From positions 1-42,289 of the forward strand of contig JACPHN010000059.1 of NCBI GenBank assembly GCA_016188575.1: a DNA stretch of 42,289 nt, in the 5' to 3' direction. A program made the translations under genes and the position numbers. Below, piece after piece: positions 25,058-34,040 of this stretch (positions are counted from its first letter, which is position 1; every line of letters starts with the position of its first letter). A model generated the notes under the pieces. That model was not told the DNA's origin and did no database searches. It worked only from the letters and a program-made list of their open reading frames with translations. The stretch is from Candidatus Schekmanbacteria bacterium (GTDB taxonomy: Bacteria; CSSED10-310; JACPHN01).

Positions 25058-26527
25058 TCAGCCCGCACCAGCGAGCTCGCCCCTCTGTGCTTTCCCGTCG
25101 CCTTCGGCGATCCGCAAGGCACACCAGGCGGCAAACACGCAGATTCCACTGAGCAACGCACGATTGACCGACAAGATGAACGCCGCGGCACCATCGCCCA
25201 GCACGTCGACAGGCGCTCTGCTCGACCAGAACGAGATCGGGTCGATTACCGCCGCAAGTTGCGACCACAGCGGCGCTCCCCAGTGAAACGAATGTACTAC
25301 CAGCAGTGGAAGGTGCATGGCCCACAGCACGCGCAGCCGCCGGTGGTGGAGGCGCATGACCGCCCAAAACGGCACCGCCCACATGGCATAATGTGGATGA
25401 AAGAAGCAAGTCGCGAACAGCAGCAGGAATACCGCCAATCCGTAGCCGAGGAACAGCTCGAAATCGGCCTCCGGTTGGGCCTGGCGTCCGAGCGTCCTCC
25501 CGGCGAGGCGCAGCCAGACGAGAAAGAGCGCGAGTGGAAACAGCAGAACATCCGCGGGGATATGCGGCACGCCAATGGTCCCTACCGCACCCTGAGTGCC
25601 GGCGACGCCAACTGAAGCCGCAGCGGAGGGCGGATCGGCGGTCGGGAGACGCAGCTCAAACAGGTAGTCGTTGTGCCGGAACTTCGAGAACGAGCCGAGC
25701 TCCGATCGATTGCCCGTCACGGTCGCTGAGGCCAGCAGCAGAATGCCAGGAACGAGCAGCGCCAGCCCCAGTCGTACCCTGCCTCTCAGCCGGCTCTGCA
25801 GTCCTAGCACTGCGCACGGCGCCAACAGAAACGGGTACATCTTGAGAATGGCACCGAGGCCAAGCCACACCATCCCTGAGAGCTGCCTTCCACGCTTGAT
25901 CGCAAGCAGCGCGGCGAGCACCGCCAGCACCGAGACCACCTCGTAGCGACTGAACACGTACAGCACGAACACGCAAACCGGATTCAGCAGCCAAAAACGC
26001 GCCAGTGCGTATGCGTCCTCTTCCGTATCCGCCAGGCGGGTGAGGAGCGCCGCCCCGAGCAGGTCGAGGCCGATGTACGGCAGCTTGAACAGCGCCACCG
26101 CTCGCATTGCCGCGGGATGGCCGAGAAAAAAGCGCCAGTCCTCAAGGGTCGTCATGCCGGGGCTGTCCGCTTCGCCCCACGGGTGCCGAAAAAGCTCGTG
26201 CGGATCGGGGAGCAGCGGCGAGACGAGCCACAGGCTCGCGACGTGCCAGTAGTGGGTCAAGGAAAACGGGAAAATTCCCCCCATGACCTCGAACGGAAAG
26301 CGACCGTCAAACGCACGAATGTGGGCAACCCAGTATTCGGTGAGCAGGTCGAGGTGCGTGAAAAGCGGAAGCAGCAGAACCCGAATTACCAAAGCTCCGA
26401 GGAGCAACCGCCGCAGGCGCCGGCCCGTTGCCTCACCCACACACGCTGGCCACAGCCGCGCGCGAGGCGGCCGACCGGCGCTGCCTCCGGCGGTCGCCGC
26501 AATGACCGCCGTGTCGGGTTTGCCCAT
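25058..26527 (-). CDS. Polytopic membrane protein, GT87/mannosyltransferase-like
   Basis: A 489-aa protein with about ten hydrophobic segments. It shows the general pattern of DUF2029/GT87 and related GT-C enzymes that use polyprenyl-phosphate sugars: an N-terminal loop with acidic residues after the first helix (FTHLDLLTEYWVAH), the segment ALARFWLLNPVCVFVLYVFSRYEVVSVL, and the Lys-containing AILKMYPFLLAP. The next upstream gene is the M42 peptidase, which ends 15 nt before, so the two may be co-transcribed. The acceptor is not known. It converges with the lipoprotein gene ending at 25020. Confidence 0.7.
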   Translation of the reverse strand: MGKPDTAVIAATAGGSAGRPPRARLWPACVGEATGRRLRRLLLGALVIRVLLLPLFTHLDLLTEYWVAHIRAFDGRFPFEVMGGIFPFSLTHYWHVASLWLVSPLLPDPHELFRHPWGEADSPGMTTLEDWRFFLGHPAAMRAVALFKLPYIGLDLLGAALLTRLADTEEDAYALARFWLLNPVCVFVLYVFSRYEVVSVLAVLAALLAIKRGRQLSGMVWLGLGAILKMYPFLLAPCAVLGLQSRLRGRVRLGLALLVPGILLLASATVTGNRSELGSFSKFRHNDYLFELRLPTADPPSAAASVGVAGTQGAVGTIGVPHIPADVLLFPLALFLVWLRLAGRTLGRQAQPEADFELFLGYGLAVFLLLFATCFFHPHYAMWAVPFWAVMRLHHRRLRVLWAMHLPLLVVHSFHWGAPLWSQLAAVIDPISFWSSRAPVDVLGDGAAAFILSVNRALLSGICVFAAWCALRIAEGDGKAQRGELAGAG

Positions 26528-26542
26528 CGGTTCCGGCCCAAG

Positions 26543-27598
26543 CTAGCCGAGCTGCGCCCGGGAGCTCGCCACGAACCGCGTGACGAGGGCCACGGTCGCG
26601 TCGAAATCGTCCAGGCGAAGCAACTGCAGCGGCGTGTGCAGGTACCGGCACGGCACCGACACGACTCCCACCGGCACGCCGGTTCGCGTGCGCTGAATGG
26701 GACCCGCGTTCGTCCCTCCGTAGATCGGCCGCTTGTACTGGTAGGTTACCCCCTCCTCCTCGGCCGCCCGCTCGAGCGCCTCAACCACCCTCCTCGGCAC
26801 CACCACAGAGCTGTCGGCGATCGTGATCACGGGCCCCTTCCCGAGCTGTGCCGGCTGGCGAGCTTCGGGGACTCCCGGCGTATCCGCGGCCATGGTTCCC
26901 TCCAGCGCCAGCGCCAGATCGGGCTGAATGTCGTATGCCGCCGCCGGCGCTCCGCGCGCTCCGACCTCTTCGGACACCGAAAAACAACACGCCAGATCGA
27001 GGTTCAGATCGACTCCGGCCAACGCCTCGAGCACACGAATGGCCACGGCGCAACCGGCACGGTCGTCGAAAGCCTTCCCCACTACCTGGCGGGTACCGAG
27101 CGGGCGAAACGGGTAGTGGATCACGGCCGGGTCGCCGATACGCACGCCCATGGCGGCCACCTCGGCAGCGTCGCGCGCGCCGATGTCGATGTAGAGGTCG
27201 TCCAGTGGGATCGCCTTCGTCCGGTCCTCCGGTGGCGTAATATGAATCGGGCGCGTCCCCACGATGCCAAATACCCTCTCGCCCTGCCGGGTAACGATTG
27301 TCACCCCATGCGCTGGAAGATCACGTACATCCCACCCCCCCAAAGTTGCAAACCGCAAGAATCCCCCACTGTCGATCGCGCTGACCATCAGACCGACTTC
27401 ATCCATGTGCGCGTCGAGCATCAGCTTGAATCCCGCCCGGCCGCGCCGCGTTGCGATGAGGTTGCCGAGGACATCGGTGCGGACCTCGTCGGCGACCGGC
27501 GCGATGAGCCCGCGAATGACGGATCGCACCTCGTCCTCGAATCCAGGGACACCGATCGCGTCTGAGAGCTGGCGAAGTATTGTTTCCGACTCAGTCAT
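26543..27598 (-). CDS. M42 family (glutamyl) aminopeptidase / cellulase M-type peptidase
   Basis: A 351-aa cytosolic dinuclear metallopeptidase. Metal and catalytic residues are in place: LDAHMDEVG (His64, Asp66), KAFDDRAGC (Asp178), SVSEEVGARG (Glu210 catalytic, Glu211 metal) and RYLHTPLQ (His321). The fourth metal ligand region reads ALEGT (Glu233) where many members have Asp. YGGTNAGPIQ is the conserved substrate loop. The start at ATG 27598 with AAGGA upstream agrees with the family N-terminus; the open frame extends to 28069 but that part overlaps the divergent gene. It probably trims peptides in the cytoplasm as large tetrahedral oligomers. Confidence 0.93.
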   Translation of the reverse strand: MTESETILRQLSDAIGVPGFEDEVRSVIRGLIAPVADEVRTDVLGNLIATRRGRAGFKLMLDAHMDEVGLMVSAIDSGGFLRFATLGGWDVRDLPAHGVTIVTRQGERVFGIVGTRPIHITPPEDRTKAIPLDDLYIDIGARDAAEVAAMGVRIGDPAVIHYPFRPLGTRQVVGKAFDDRAGCAVAIRVLEALAGVDLNLDLACCFSVSEEVGARGAPAAAYDIQPDLALALEGTMAADTPGVPEARQPAQLGKGPVITIADSSVVVPRRVVEALERAAEEEGVTYQYKRPIYGGTNAGPIQRTRTGVPVGVVSVPCRYLHTPLQLLRLDDFDATVALVTRFVASSRAQLG

Positions 27599-27617
27599 GC
27601 TGTTGTTCCTTTGCGTG

Positions 27618-27637
27618 CAGGCAAGATCTGATGCCTG
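27618..27637. promoter_or_regulatory. Inverted repeat just upstream of the M42 peptidase gene
   Basis: CAGGCA-N8-TGCCTG, with the palindrome AGATCT inside the spacer, is 20 nt upstream of the peptidase start in the divergent gap 27599-27772. The dyad could be an operator for a dimeric repressor or a 5'-leader hairpin. Confidence 0.3.
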
Positions 27638-27772
27638 GGCTTCACCCCATGCGGTCGATTCGCGCGTTAGTGTACGCGCTGAGATCCAGGGCCGCCACTC
27701 TTGCGGGCGCCGCCCAGGCGGTGGTAATCGGATCTTACGGAGAACCGATGGACGCATTGAAAGGGGCCGCGC

Positions 27773-28966
27773 ATGAGCACATCGCCCGGATTTCGCTATG
27801 CCGTTCTCGGCGCTGGAAGGCAAGGATTGGCGGTCGCTTATGACCTCATGTGCCAGCCGGACACCGCTGCCGTAGTGCTTGCGGATGCCAGCGAGGCGGC
27901 AGTGGAAGCGGGCCTCGCGAGGCTCGCAGAGCTGCGGACCGCAGATACCGAAAGCGGCGCCGACGTCTCCGGGAGCGTCGTGGATGCGCTGGCGGCCGAA
28001 TCCGTGAGAGCGCTGCTGGAACCCGTCGACGTCGCCGTTTCGGCCGTCCCGTACGATCTCAACGCCCACCTGGCGCGGGTGGCGGTCGCCGCGAAGACAA
28101 GCTTTTGTGACTTAGGGGGTAACACCGATGTCGTGCTCGCGGAGCTTGCAATGGACTCCGAGGCGCGCGCGGCCGGGGTCAGCATCGTCCCCGATTGCGG
28201 CCTCGCCCCCGGCTTTGCACAGAGCCTGGCGGCGTACGCGCTGCACATATTCGAGCAGAGCGCGGGCCAGCGCGCATCCTGGATCCGCGTCTACTGTGGG
28301 GGGCTGCCGCGCCAACCCCGTGGACCTCTCGGGTACAGCTTGTCCTTCAGCCTCAAGGGCCTCATCAACGAGTACACCGGCGACGCGGTGGTGCTCAGGG
28401 GTGGCGAGGTTTGCAAGATCCCGGCGCTGAGCGAAGTCGAGCTCGTTTCCACAGGGATCGGGGAGCTCGAAGCCTTTGTGACCTCGGGAGGGACGTCGAC
28501 CGCGCCGATGACCTTCGCCGGGCGGCTCGACTCCTACAGCTACAAGACGCTTCGCTACCCGGGCCACGTCGCAATCATTCGGGCGCTCGACTACCTCGGC
28601 CTGTTCGACCTGGTCGAGCGAGAGCTTCCCGGAGTCGGGCGCGCTGTCCCGCGGCAGGTTTTTGCGGCCATCGCCGAGCCGCATCTGGACCACGGCCGCG
28701 TCGATGACATCGTGATCCTGAAGGTGCGCTGCGGCAGCACCGCGGCCCCGGAAGTCGAGATCGAGCTCATTGATCGGCACGACGAGGTGACGGGGTTGTC
28801 TGCAATGGAGCGGACGACGGGGTTTCATGCGGCCATCGTGGCCGAAATGATCGCGCGCGGCGAAGTCGCTGCGGGCGCCCAAAAGCTCGAGTCCGACGTT
28901 CCCGCAGCCGCGATCGTGGCCGCCTTCAAGCAGCGCGGAGTGTGGCTTTCCGAATCCTTTTCGTGA
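27773..28966 (+). CDS. Saccharopine dehydrogenase / lysine 6-dehydrogenase-like oxidoreductase
   Basis: A 397-aa NAD(P)-dependent enzyme. It has a Rossmann motif VLGAGRQG (11-18). The family core is VPDCGLAPGFAQSLA, with YCGGLPRQPRGPLGYSLSFS and LINEYTGDAVVLRGGEVCK, which is characteristic of lysine 6-dehydrogenases and related saccharopine-reductase-like proteins, rather than of carboxynorspermidine synthase. These oxidise or reduce the epsilon-amino group of lysine-type substrates; the true substrate is uncertain. The start at ATG 27773 has AAAGGGG upstream. It is divergent from the M42 peptidase and followed after 10 nt by a VWA protein. Confidence 0.85.
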   Translation: MSTSPGFRYAVLGAGRQGLAVAYDLMCQPDTAAVVLADASEAAVEAGLARLAELRTADTESGADVSGSVVDALAAESVRALLEPVDVAVSAVPYDLNAHLARVAVAAKTSFCDLGGNTDVVLAELAMDSEARAAGVSIVPDCGLAPGFAQSLAAYALHIFEQSAGQRASWIRVYCGGLPRQPRGPLGYSLSFSLKGLINEYTGDAVVLRGGEVCKIPALSEVELVSTGIGELEAFVTSGGTSTAPMTFAGRLDSYSYKTLRYPGHVAIIRALDYLGLFDLVERELPGVGRAVPRQVFAAIAEPHLDHGRVDDIVILKVRCGSTAAPEVEIELIDRHDEVTGLSAMERTTGFHAAIVAEMIARGEVAAGAQKLESDVPAAAIVAAFKQRGVWLSESFS

Positions 28967-28976
28967 CGGGGGCCGC

Positions 28977-29894
28977 GTGCGGCGCAGTGCTCTGGTTCCG
29001 GCGATCCTGCTATTCGGCATCTGGTCGCTGTCGGGTCGAGCCGCAGCCCAGGACGATCCCAGCGCGTATTCGCTCAGCGTCGATGTCCGCCTTGTCGAGC
29101 TGACCGTAACCGCGATTGACCGCCGCGGTCGCTGTGTCGCCAACCTGAAGCAGGATGACTTCGCTGTCTTCGAGGAAAACCAACCGCAGCGCATCGACGT
29201 CTTCTCGCCGGGAGCCGATACTCCTGTGGACCTTGCGTATCTCGTCGACGTCAGCGGCAGCATGGCGCTCGATAACCAGCTCGGCCTGGCAGTCTGGGCA
29301 GCGAAGGTTTTTATTGGGCGCCTGCGCGAGCGCGACCGCGCGGCGGTCCTGGCATTCGCCGATGCGGGGCTGGAAACGATCGGCGATTTCGGCACATCGC
29401 GGCAACAACTCGCGCGGCAGCTCGACGAGCTCTACGCCTACGGAAAGACCGGCCTGGCCGATGCACTGGCCACACTGCCCGGGCGCCTCCCGGGACGCAG
29501 CGAGGCGCTCCGCGCTGTCGTCTTGCTTACCGATGGGCTGGAAAATGCCTCGAACATCGCCATGGACCAGGCCTTGCGCGACGCGGCACGCAGCGAGGTG
29601 CCATTCTTCCCCATCGCCTTTGCGCGCGCCGACCGCGACCGCTCCGGACCGCCCCGGCAGGATCTCGCACTTCTGGAAGAGATCGCCCGCGCCACCGGCG
29701 GCCAGTATCACCTCGTCGGCGGGCCAGCCGAGCTGCACGTCGCCATGCGCGCCATCGAGGCCGACCTGCGGTGCTCATACCGAGTCGGCTACTACCCCAC
29801 CTCGCTCGGCGACCGGGGGACGTTTCAGCGCGTGCGCGTCGTGACCCCGGGTCGCGCGTTGCGGACGCGAACGCGAAGCGGATACTTCCGCTAG
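28977..29894 (+). CDS. Secreted VWA-domain protein (VWFA-related acidobacterial-type domain)
   Basis: A 305-aa protein from GTG 28977 with a signal peptide ending SGRAAAQ. The N-terminal strands SVDVRLVELTVTAIDRRGR and LKQDDFAVFEENQPQRI are the hallmark of the VWFA-related domain common in Acidobacteria and some deltaproteobacterial genomes. The VWA core has DVSGSMALDNQ (adhesion-site DxSxS), the Thr of KTGLADAL and LLTDGLENAS. The C-terminal YRVGYYP is typical too. It lies 10 nt downstream of the dehydrogenase gene. Its role is probably protein binding in the periplasm or at the surface. Confidence 0.88.
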   Translation: MRRSALVPAILLFGIWSLSGRAAAQDDPSAYSLSVDVRLVELTVTAIDRRGRCVANLKQDDFAVFEENQPQRIDVFSPGADTPVDLAYLVDVSGSMALDNQLGLAVWAAKVFIGRLRERDRAAVLAFADAGLETIGDFGTSRQQLARQLDELYAYGKTGLADALATLPGRLPGRSEALRAVVLLTDGLENASNIAMDQALRDAARSEVPFFPIAFARADRDRSGPPRQDLALLEEIARATGGQYHLVGGPAELHVAMRAIEADLRCSYRVGYYPTSLGDRGTFQRVRVVTPGRALRTRTRSGYFR

Positions 29895-30120
29895 GCAGCA
29901 GGTAGAGCGGTGAACGGCGGATCCCTTCCGCGCCTTGCGGCGCGTGAGGTGACCTCCGTTTCCTGCCACGGCGCTCTCGCGTGTCCAATGCTCGCCCAAG
30001 AAGTTGTGCACGCGTCCCACCGAGGCCCCGCACACCGCTGGCCGCTGGCGCTAGTTGTGCTGCAGGTGCCGCTTCGCGCGAACCCTCTCGCGGCTCAGCC
30101 GCAGGAAAAGGAAGGAAACT

Positions 30121-31884
30121 GTGATCGGATGGACCATCTGCCTCCTCGCCGCCGCTTCCGCCGCCGCGCCGCTCTGGATCGTCGACGCCGACCTCTCATC
30201 GCCCCATGACTACCCAAGCGACTCCGACGTCGTCGCGGAGCTCACGGTCCCGGGCGCAACCACCGTGCGCGTCCACTTCGACCGCATCGAGGTGGAGGAA
30301 GGCCGCGACTTCGTCTCCGTGCTCGATGGCGCAGGCAGGGAGATCATGACTGTTACCGGAATGCACCGCGACCTGTGGACGTCAGCATTCGCGACCGACA
30401 CCGTCAAGGTCAGGCTGACTTCCGACGCGGAGGTCAGCGACTTCGGGTACGAAGCCAGAAAGATTCTGGCGACCGGACCGGCGCAACCCCGGTCCCTGCC
30501 GGATATTCCAATCGACGCGGCAGTCGCCTGGGAAAACGGCAAGGTCTACTTTTTTAGCGGCCCGCAATACATTCGCTACGACGTTTCGGAGGATCAGGCC
30601 GACGATGACTATCCCCGCCTGATCGCCGGTAATTGGCCAGGGCTCTGGCCAGGCGGCATCGACGCCGCGGTGAACCTCGGAGACGGCACTGCCCTGTTTT
30701 TCCGGGATGGCGAGCTCGCTCGCTACGACGTTGCCGCGGACCGTGTCGCCGCGGGCTATCCAAAGGCCATTGCGCAGGCGGCGCCTGGCGTCTGGCCCGA
30801 CGGCGTAGACACCGCGTTGCGAGGGACCGACGCCAAGATCTACCTTTTTCACGGCGACGAGTACATCCGCTTCGACGTCGGAGCGTGGAAAGTAGACGCC
30901 GGCTATCCGCGGCCAATCGCGCAGGGTTGGCCAGGGCTCTGGCCGGCGGCGATTGGCGCCGCCACGTCGATGGACGACTCCAGAGCCTATTTCTTTCGCG
31001 GCGCAGAGTATTCCCGATACAACCGAGCAACAGACGTCGTGGACAGCGGCTACCCCCTGCGCGTGAAGTACTACTGGCCCGGCCTTTGGGATGCCACCGA
31101 GGGTGGTTCCCAGGTGTCGGCGCTGCCTCCGGAGATCCGCACCGAGCTCGCGCGGAGACCACCGGCGGCCGAGGTCGCCGCGCGGCGAGCGCGCGTGGCC
31201 AGATCTCTGTCGACTGATGAGGTCGACCTCACGGACAGCTACCCGCGCTTTGTGGACTCGGTGGAAGACATCCTGCACACCTACGGTTGTGGGCTGATCC
31301 GGAGGCCGAACAGTGTCTTTCGCTTTCGGTGCGCCACCGATACGGCGGGTCCTCAGGCACTCGAGCTTCCGGAGATCAACGTCCAGAGCATTGACTGGCG
31401 TGCGGCAAGCTACCACATCGAGCAGGTGAATCAGGGCGACTTCGGGGCAGCGGCACTGACACCGTTGAGCATCCTGGCGGCGGATGACGGCGAGTATTTC
31501 ATCGACGCGATCGGGGCCAATGGCGCGACAGGCGGAATCAGCGCCGGCGCCTGGGCACAGGTCAGCTTCCGCGTTGATGGCGTGAAAAAGAGGATCAGCT
31601 TCGCGCACCTGGCGGATCGTTTTCCGCGATACGTCGTGACCGCCTGGAAGGAAAAGCGGCCATTGCGGACTGGCGTTGCCTTTGGGTTCATCGGGCATAC
31701 AGGCAACCTGTGGATCGGCACGCCCCCTGCGGCAGATGGGCCCTACAGCGGCGATGGCAACTCCCTACCGCGCTCGCACTCGCACGTCTGGTTCATCGGG
31801 GATCCGGCCAACCACATGAAGCTGACACCGTGGGCGCGGCGGTCTCTGGACTGCACGGTAGCGTATCGCTACGGCGGGGGTTAG
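30121..31884 (+). CDS. Exported CUB - hemopexin x4 - M23-like protein
   Basis: A 587-aa protein. GTG 30121 is chosen because AAGGAAGG precedes it and a signal peptide follows (IGWTICLLAAASAAAP); the upstream ATG 30055 gives a basic, non-signal N-terminus. The first domain is CUB-like (SSPHDYPSDSDVV, FDRIEVEEGRDFVSVLDG, SDFGYEARKI). Four hemopexin repeats follow (IDAAVAWENGKVYFFSG; IDAAVNLGDGTALFFRDG; VDTALRGTDAKIYLFHGD; IGAATSMDDSRAYFFRGA), each ending in a PGLW- or PGVW-type motif, so one complete four-bladed propeller. The C-terminal part (about 430-587) resembles M23/LytM peptidases: SFAHLADR, GFIGHTGNLW and RSHSHVWF in the place of the HLHFE motif. The usual first HxxxD is not clear, so activity is uncertain. 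Its stop overlaps that of the convergent UbiX gene. Confidence 0.8.
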   Translation: MIGWTICLLAAASAAAPLWIVDADLSSPHDYPSDSDVVAELTVPGATTVRVHFDRIEVEEGRDFVSVLDGAGREIMTVTGMHRDLWTSAFATDTVKVRLTSDAEVSDFGYEARKILATGPAQPRSLPDIPIDAAVAWENGKVYFFSGPQYIRYDVSEDQADDDYPRLIAGNWPGLWPGGIDAAVNLGDGTALFFRDGELARYDVAADRVAAGYPKAIAQAAPGVWPDGVDTALRGTDAKIYLFHGDEYIRFDVGAWKVDAGYPRPIAQGWPGLWPAAIGAATSMDDSRAYFFRGAEYSRYNRATDVVDSGYPLRVKYYWPGLWDATEGGSQVSALPPEIRTELARRPPAAEVAARRARVARSLSTDEVDLTDSYPRFVDSVEDILHTYGCGLIRRPNSVFRFRCATDTAGPQALELPEINVQSIDWRAASYHIEQVNQGDFGAAALTPLSILAADDGEYFIDAIGANGATGGISAGAWAQVSFRVDGVKKRISFAHLADRFPRYVVTAWKEKRPLRTGVAFGFIGHTGNLWIGTPPAADGPYSGDGNSLPRSHSHVWFIGDPANHMKLTPWARRSLDCTVAYRYGGG

Positions 31885-32468
31885 CCCCAGCGGTGGTAGA
31901 GATCGTTGTCGACGCCCGCAAGGTCGAGAGCGCGACCGACGATGTGTCCGATCATGCTGTCCAGATCGGTTGCTCCGGAGTAGGTGGTCAGCACCGCGGG
32001 CAGGACAATGCCGCCGGCGCGCGCCACCCGCCGCATGTTTTCGATGTGGATCAAGCTGAGCGGCGCTTCGCGCGTGATCAGCACGAGCGGCCGCCGCTCT
32101 TTCAAGCATACGTCCGCGGCGCGCAGCAGCAGGTTGTCCGAGTACCCGCTCGCAATGCCCGCGAGGGTCTTCATGCTGCAGGGCGCCACGATCATGCCGC
32201 GCGTGGGGAAGCTCCCCGAAGCGATCGGTGCGGTGAGGTCATCGGGCGCGAAGTCCCGCGTGGCCAGCCCCGCGATGGCGGCGGCGGGCCGGGCGAGCTC
32301 ATGCTCGGCGACGCGACGCGCCGTCGAGGTCATGACCAGATACGCGGTTACCCCCAACGTGCGCAGGGCTTCGAGAAGCCGCACCCCGATGAGCGTTCCG
32401 GAAGCGCCACTGATCCCAACCACGATCCCTGCCGCGGCGCCCCGAGCGATCGCGCTAGCCGTGGTCAT
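31881..32468 (-). CDS. ubiX: UbiX-type flavin prenyltransferase
   Basis: A 195-aa protein with the FMN-binding GISGASGTLIG, PCSMKTLAGIASGYSDNLLLRAADV and LITREAPLSLIHIENM motifs of UbiX. UbiX joins dimethylallyl (mono)phosphate to FMN and makes the prenylated FMN that UbiD-type decarboxylases need. The start overlaps the end of the AcnX small subunit gene by 14 nt, and the gene is last in the operon that begins with a UbiD homologue, so it most likely supplies the cofactor to that enzyme. Confidence 0.95.
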   Translation of the reverse strand: MTTASAIARGAAAGIVVGISGASGTLIGVRLLEALRTLGVTAYLVMTSTARRVAEHELARPAAAIAGLATRDFAPDDLTAPIASGSFPTRGMIVAPCSMKTLAGIASGYSDNLLLRAADVCLKERRPLVLITREAPLSLIHIENMRRVARAGGIVLPAVLTTYSGATDLDSMIGHIVGRALDLAGVDNDLYHRWG

Positions 32469-32850
32469 CGGTGACGCTTATCGTCCCGGCGGTCGCATCC
32501 ACCTCCACCCGGTCACCGGTCCTCAGCCCCCCGATGTCGATGCCATCCACGCACGGAATGTCCGCCAGGATCGCACCAGTCGCGACGATCGTCTCGACTT
32601 CCGCGGTGACGATCGCGCAGGGAGCTACCCCGTTCTTCTTCAGACCGTAGATGACGTAGGAGCCGACGGTCGAGCCCTTGCCGCACGGAAACACGAGCAC
32701 GGTGCCCGCAACGCTGCGTCCTTCCAGAGGATGACCGACTTCGATCACGACGCCCGTGCGCGCATCCACGCCGCCGTAGAAACCAATCGGCGCCGGCGAG
32801 ACCAGGGCCAGTCCGGAAGCCCGCCCAGGGGATACCGATCGCCCCGTCAT
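32455..32850 (-). CDS. Aconitase X small (swivel) subunit
   Basis: A 131-aa protein with the aconitase X swivel domain: VGHPLEGRSVAGTVLVFPCGKGSTVGSYVIYGL contains the G(R/K)GS-type loop whose Ser is the catalytic base in the family, then IVTAEVETIVATGAILADIPCVDGID. Its ATG overlaps the stop of the large subunit (ATGA, 32847-32850). Two-subunit AcnX proteins are phosphomevalonate 5-phosphate dehydratases in archaea, or cis-3-hydroxy-L-proline dehydratases in some bacteria; the first is favoured here by the UbiD/UbiX genes in the same operon (inference). Confidence 0.92.
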   Translation of the reverse strand: MTGRSVSPGRASGLALVSPAPIGFYGGVDARTGVVIEVGHPLEGRSVAGTVLVFPCGKGSTVGSYVIYGLKKNGVAPCAIVTAEVETIVATGAILADIPCVDGIDIGGLRTGDRVEVDATAGTISVTDDHG

Positions 32851-34040
32851 TGTGGCATTCCCCCGCCGCGCAACAGGTCGTCCAGGCGGCGGAACAAGAC
32901 TCTCTGAGAGCAAAATCCGGGCAGATAGCTCGCCGCTTTTCCCGAGGTTACCGCGGTGGCGTCGACCCCCATTCGCTCGAGTGGCGAAACGACCATACAC
33001 GTATCCGCGACAATGCGACCGCCCGCCGCCTGAATCACTTCGTCCAGCCCCAGTTGCACCGCCTCGTCCTTGGTCGCGCGCGCCGTGCAGATCCACAACG
33101 GCGCCGCGAGCCGGCGCCCGCGCACCTTTTCGGCGATGACGGCAATCTCGGACAGCGACGCATGCGGGCATCCCACCACGATGAGCTGCGCTTCCTCCGT
33201 GCTGCTGAGCGCCTGGTACGTCGCGTCGAGCTCCTCCTGCGGGACGACGATGGCGGGCAGGTCTTCCACGTCGACATCGCCGGCCTCCGGTGTGACGCCC
33301 TCCACGTGAAACAACGCCACCGCTCCGCTTGCCGCCATTGCCGCTCCAAGTGCCTTCAGGTCGTCGTTCCGCGGCACCTCGAGGCCGCGGAAATACGGCA
33401 CGCGATTCTTCACCTTCTTGCCTACGAGATAGCCCAGGGCGCCGAAGTCCGCGTTGTCCGTGACTTTGGCGGCGACCTCGACAACCACGTGCGGTTGCCG
33501 GTTTTCCGAAAGGTGAAGGCCGTGCTTCGGCGTGCACCCACACAGCGCCGCGGCGAGCGCCGAAGGCCCGCCTTCGCGGTTGGTCCGCGCTCCGAGCACC
33601 GAATTGGCGTAGCTCACAGCGGAGCTCTCGGCCCACGCAACGTGCTCGCCGGCGCGCGGAACGTTTCCCGTCAGGTAGGGGGCGCAGGTCGGCGAGGCGC
33701 TGATGCCGAGCGCGCGAAAGGCGGCCATGATGCGCAACTGCTTCTCGGCGAAATCTGCGGGCACGCCCATCTCCCGCCAATCGTGCAGATCCATGCCGGC
33801 AGGGTTCAGGGTCGTCGCCACGCGCACCCGCGCGCCCTGGCTGGCGAGGTCCTCGAGAAACTCGAGCCCGGGATCGCCTAGCGATTTGTACGAGACGCCG
33901 GACACCTGTACCGAGTGGATCGGAACCATCTCCGTCGCGCCAAACACCGTGCCGAGCCGCGCCAGCAAGCGCATCTGCCTCTGCAGCACGCTGCCATGGG
34001 CTCCGCTCATCATCAAATCCTGCTCGGCGGTCAGGCGCAT
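32847..34040 (-). CDS. Aconitase X large (catalytic) subunit
   Basis: A 397-aa protein. It carries the AcnX core SPTCAPYLTGNVPRAGEHVA, WAESSAVSYANSVLGARTNR and CGCTPKHGLHLSENR, and the C-terminal VTSGKAASYLPGFCSQRVLF. Candidate Fe-S ligands are Cys near 119, 290 (VVGCPHASL), 347 (VADTCMV) and 376. The enzyme dehydrates a 3-hydroxy acid. In the archaeal modified mevalonate pathway AcnX converts mevalonate 5-phosphate to trans-anhydromevalonate 5-phosphate, which a UbiD homologue then decarboxylates to isopentenyl phosphate; bacterial homologues act on cis-3-hydroxy-L-proline. It overlaps the HAD phosphatase gene by 10 nt and the small subunit by 4 nt. Nothing in the region points to proline metabolism. 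Confidence 0.93.
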   Translation of the reverse strand: MRLTAEQDLMMSGAHGSVLQRQMRLLARLGTVFGATEMVPIHSVQVSGVSYKSLGDPGLEFLEDLASQGARVRVATTLNPAGMDLHDWREMGVPADFAEKQLRIMAAFRALGISASPTCAPYLTGNVPRAGEHVAWAESSAVSYANSVLGARTNREGGPSALAAALCGCTPKHGLHLSENRQPHVVVEVAAKVTDNADFGALGYLVGKKVKNRVPYFRGLEVPRNDDLKALGAAMAASGAVALFHVEGVTPEAGDVDVEDLPAIVVPQEELDATYQALSSTEEAQLIVVGCPHASLSEIAVIAEKVRGRRLAAPLWICTARATKDEAVQLGLDEVIQAAGGRIVADTCMVVSPLERMGVDATAVTSGKAASYLPGFCSQRVLFRRLDDLLRGGGMPQ

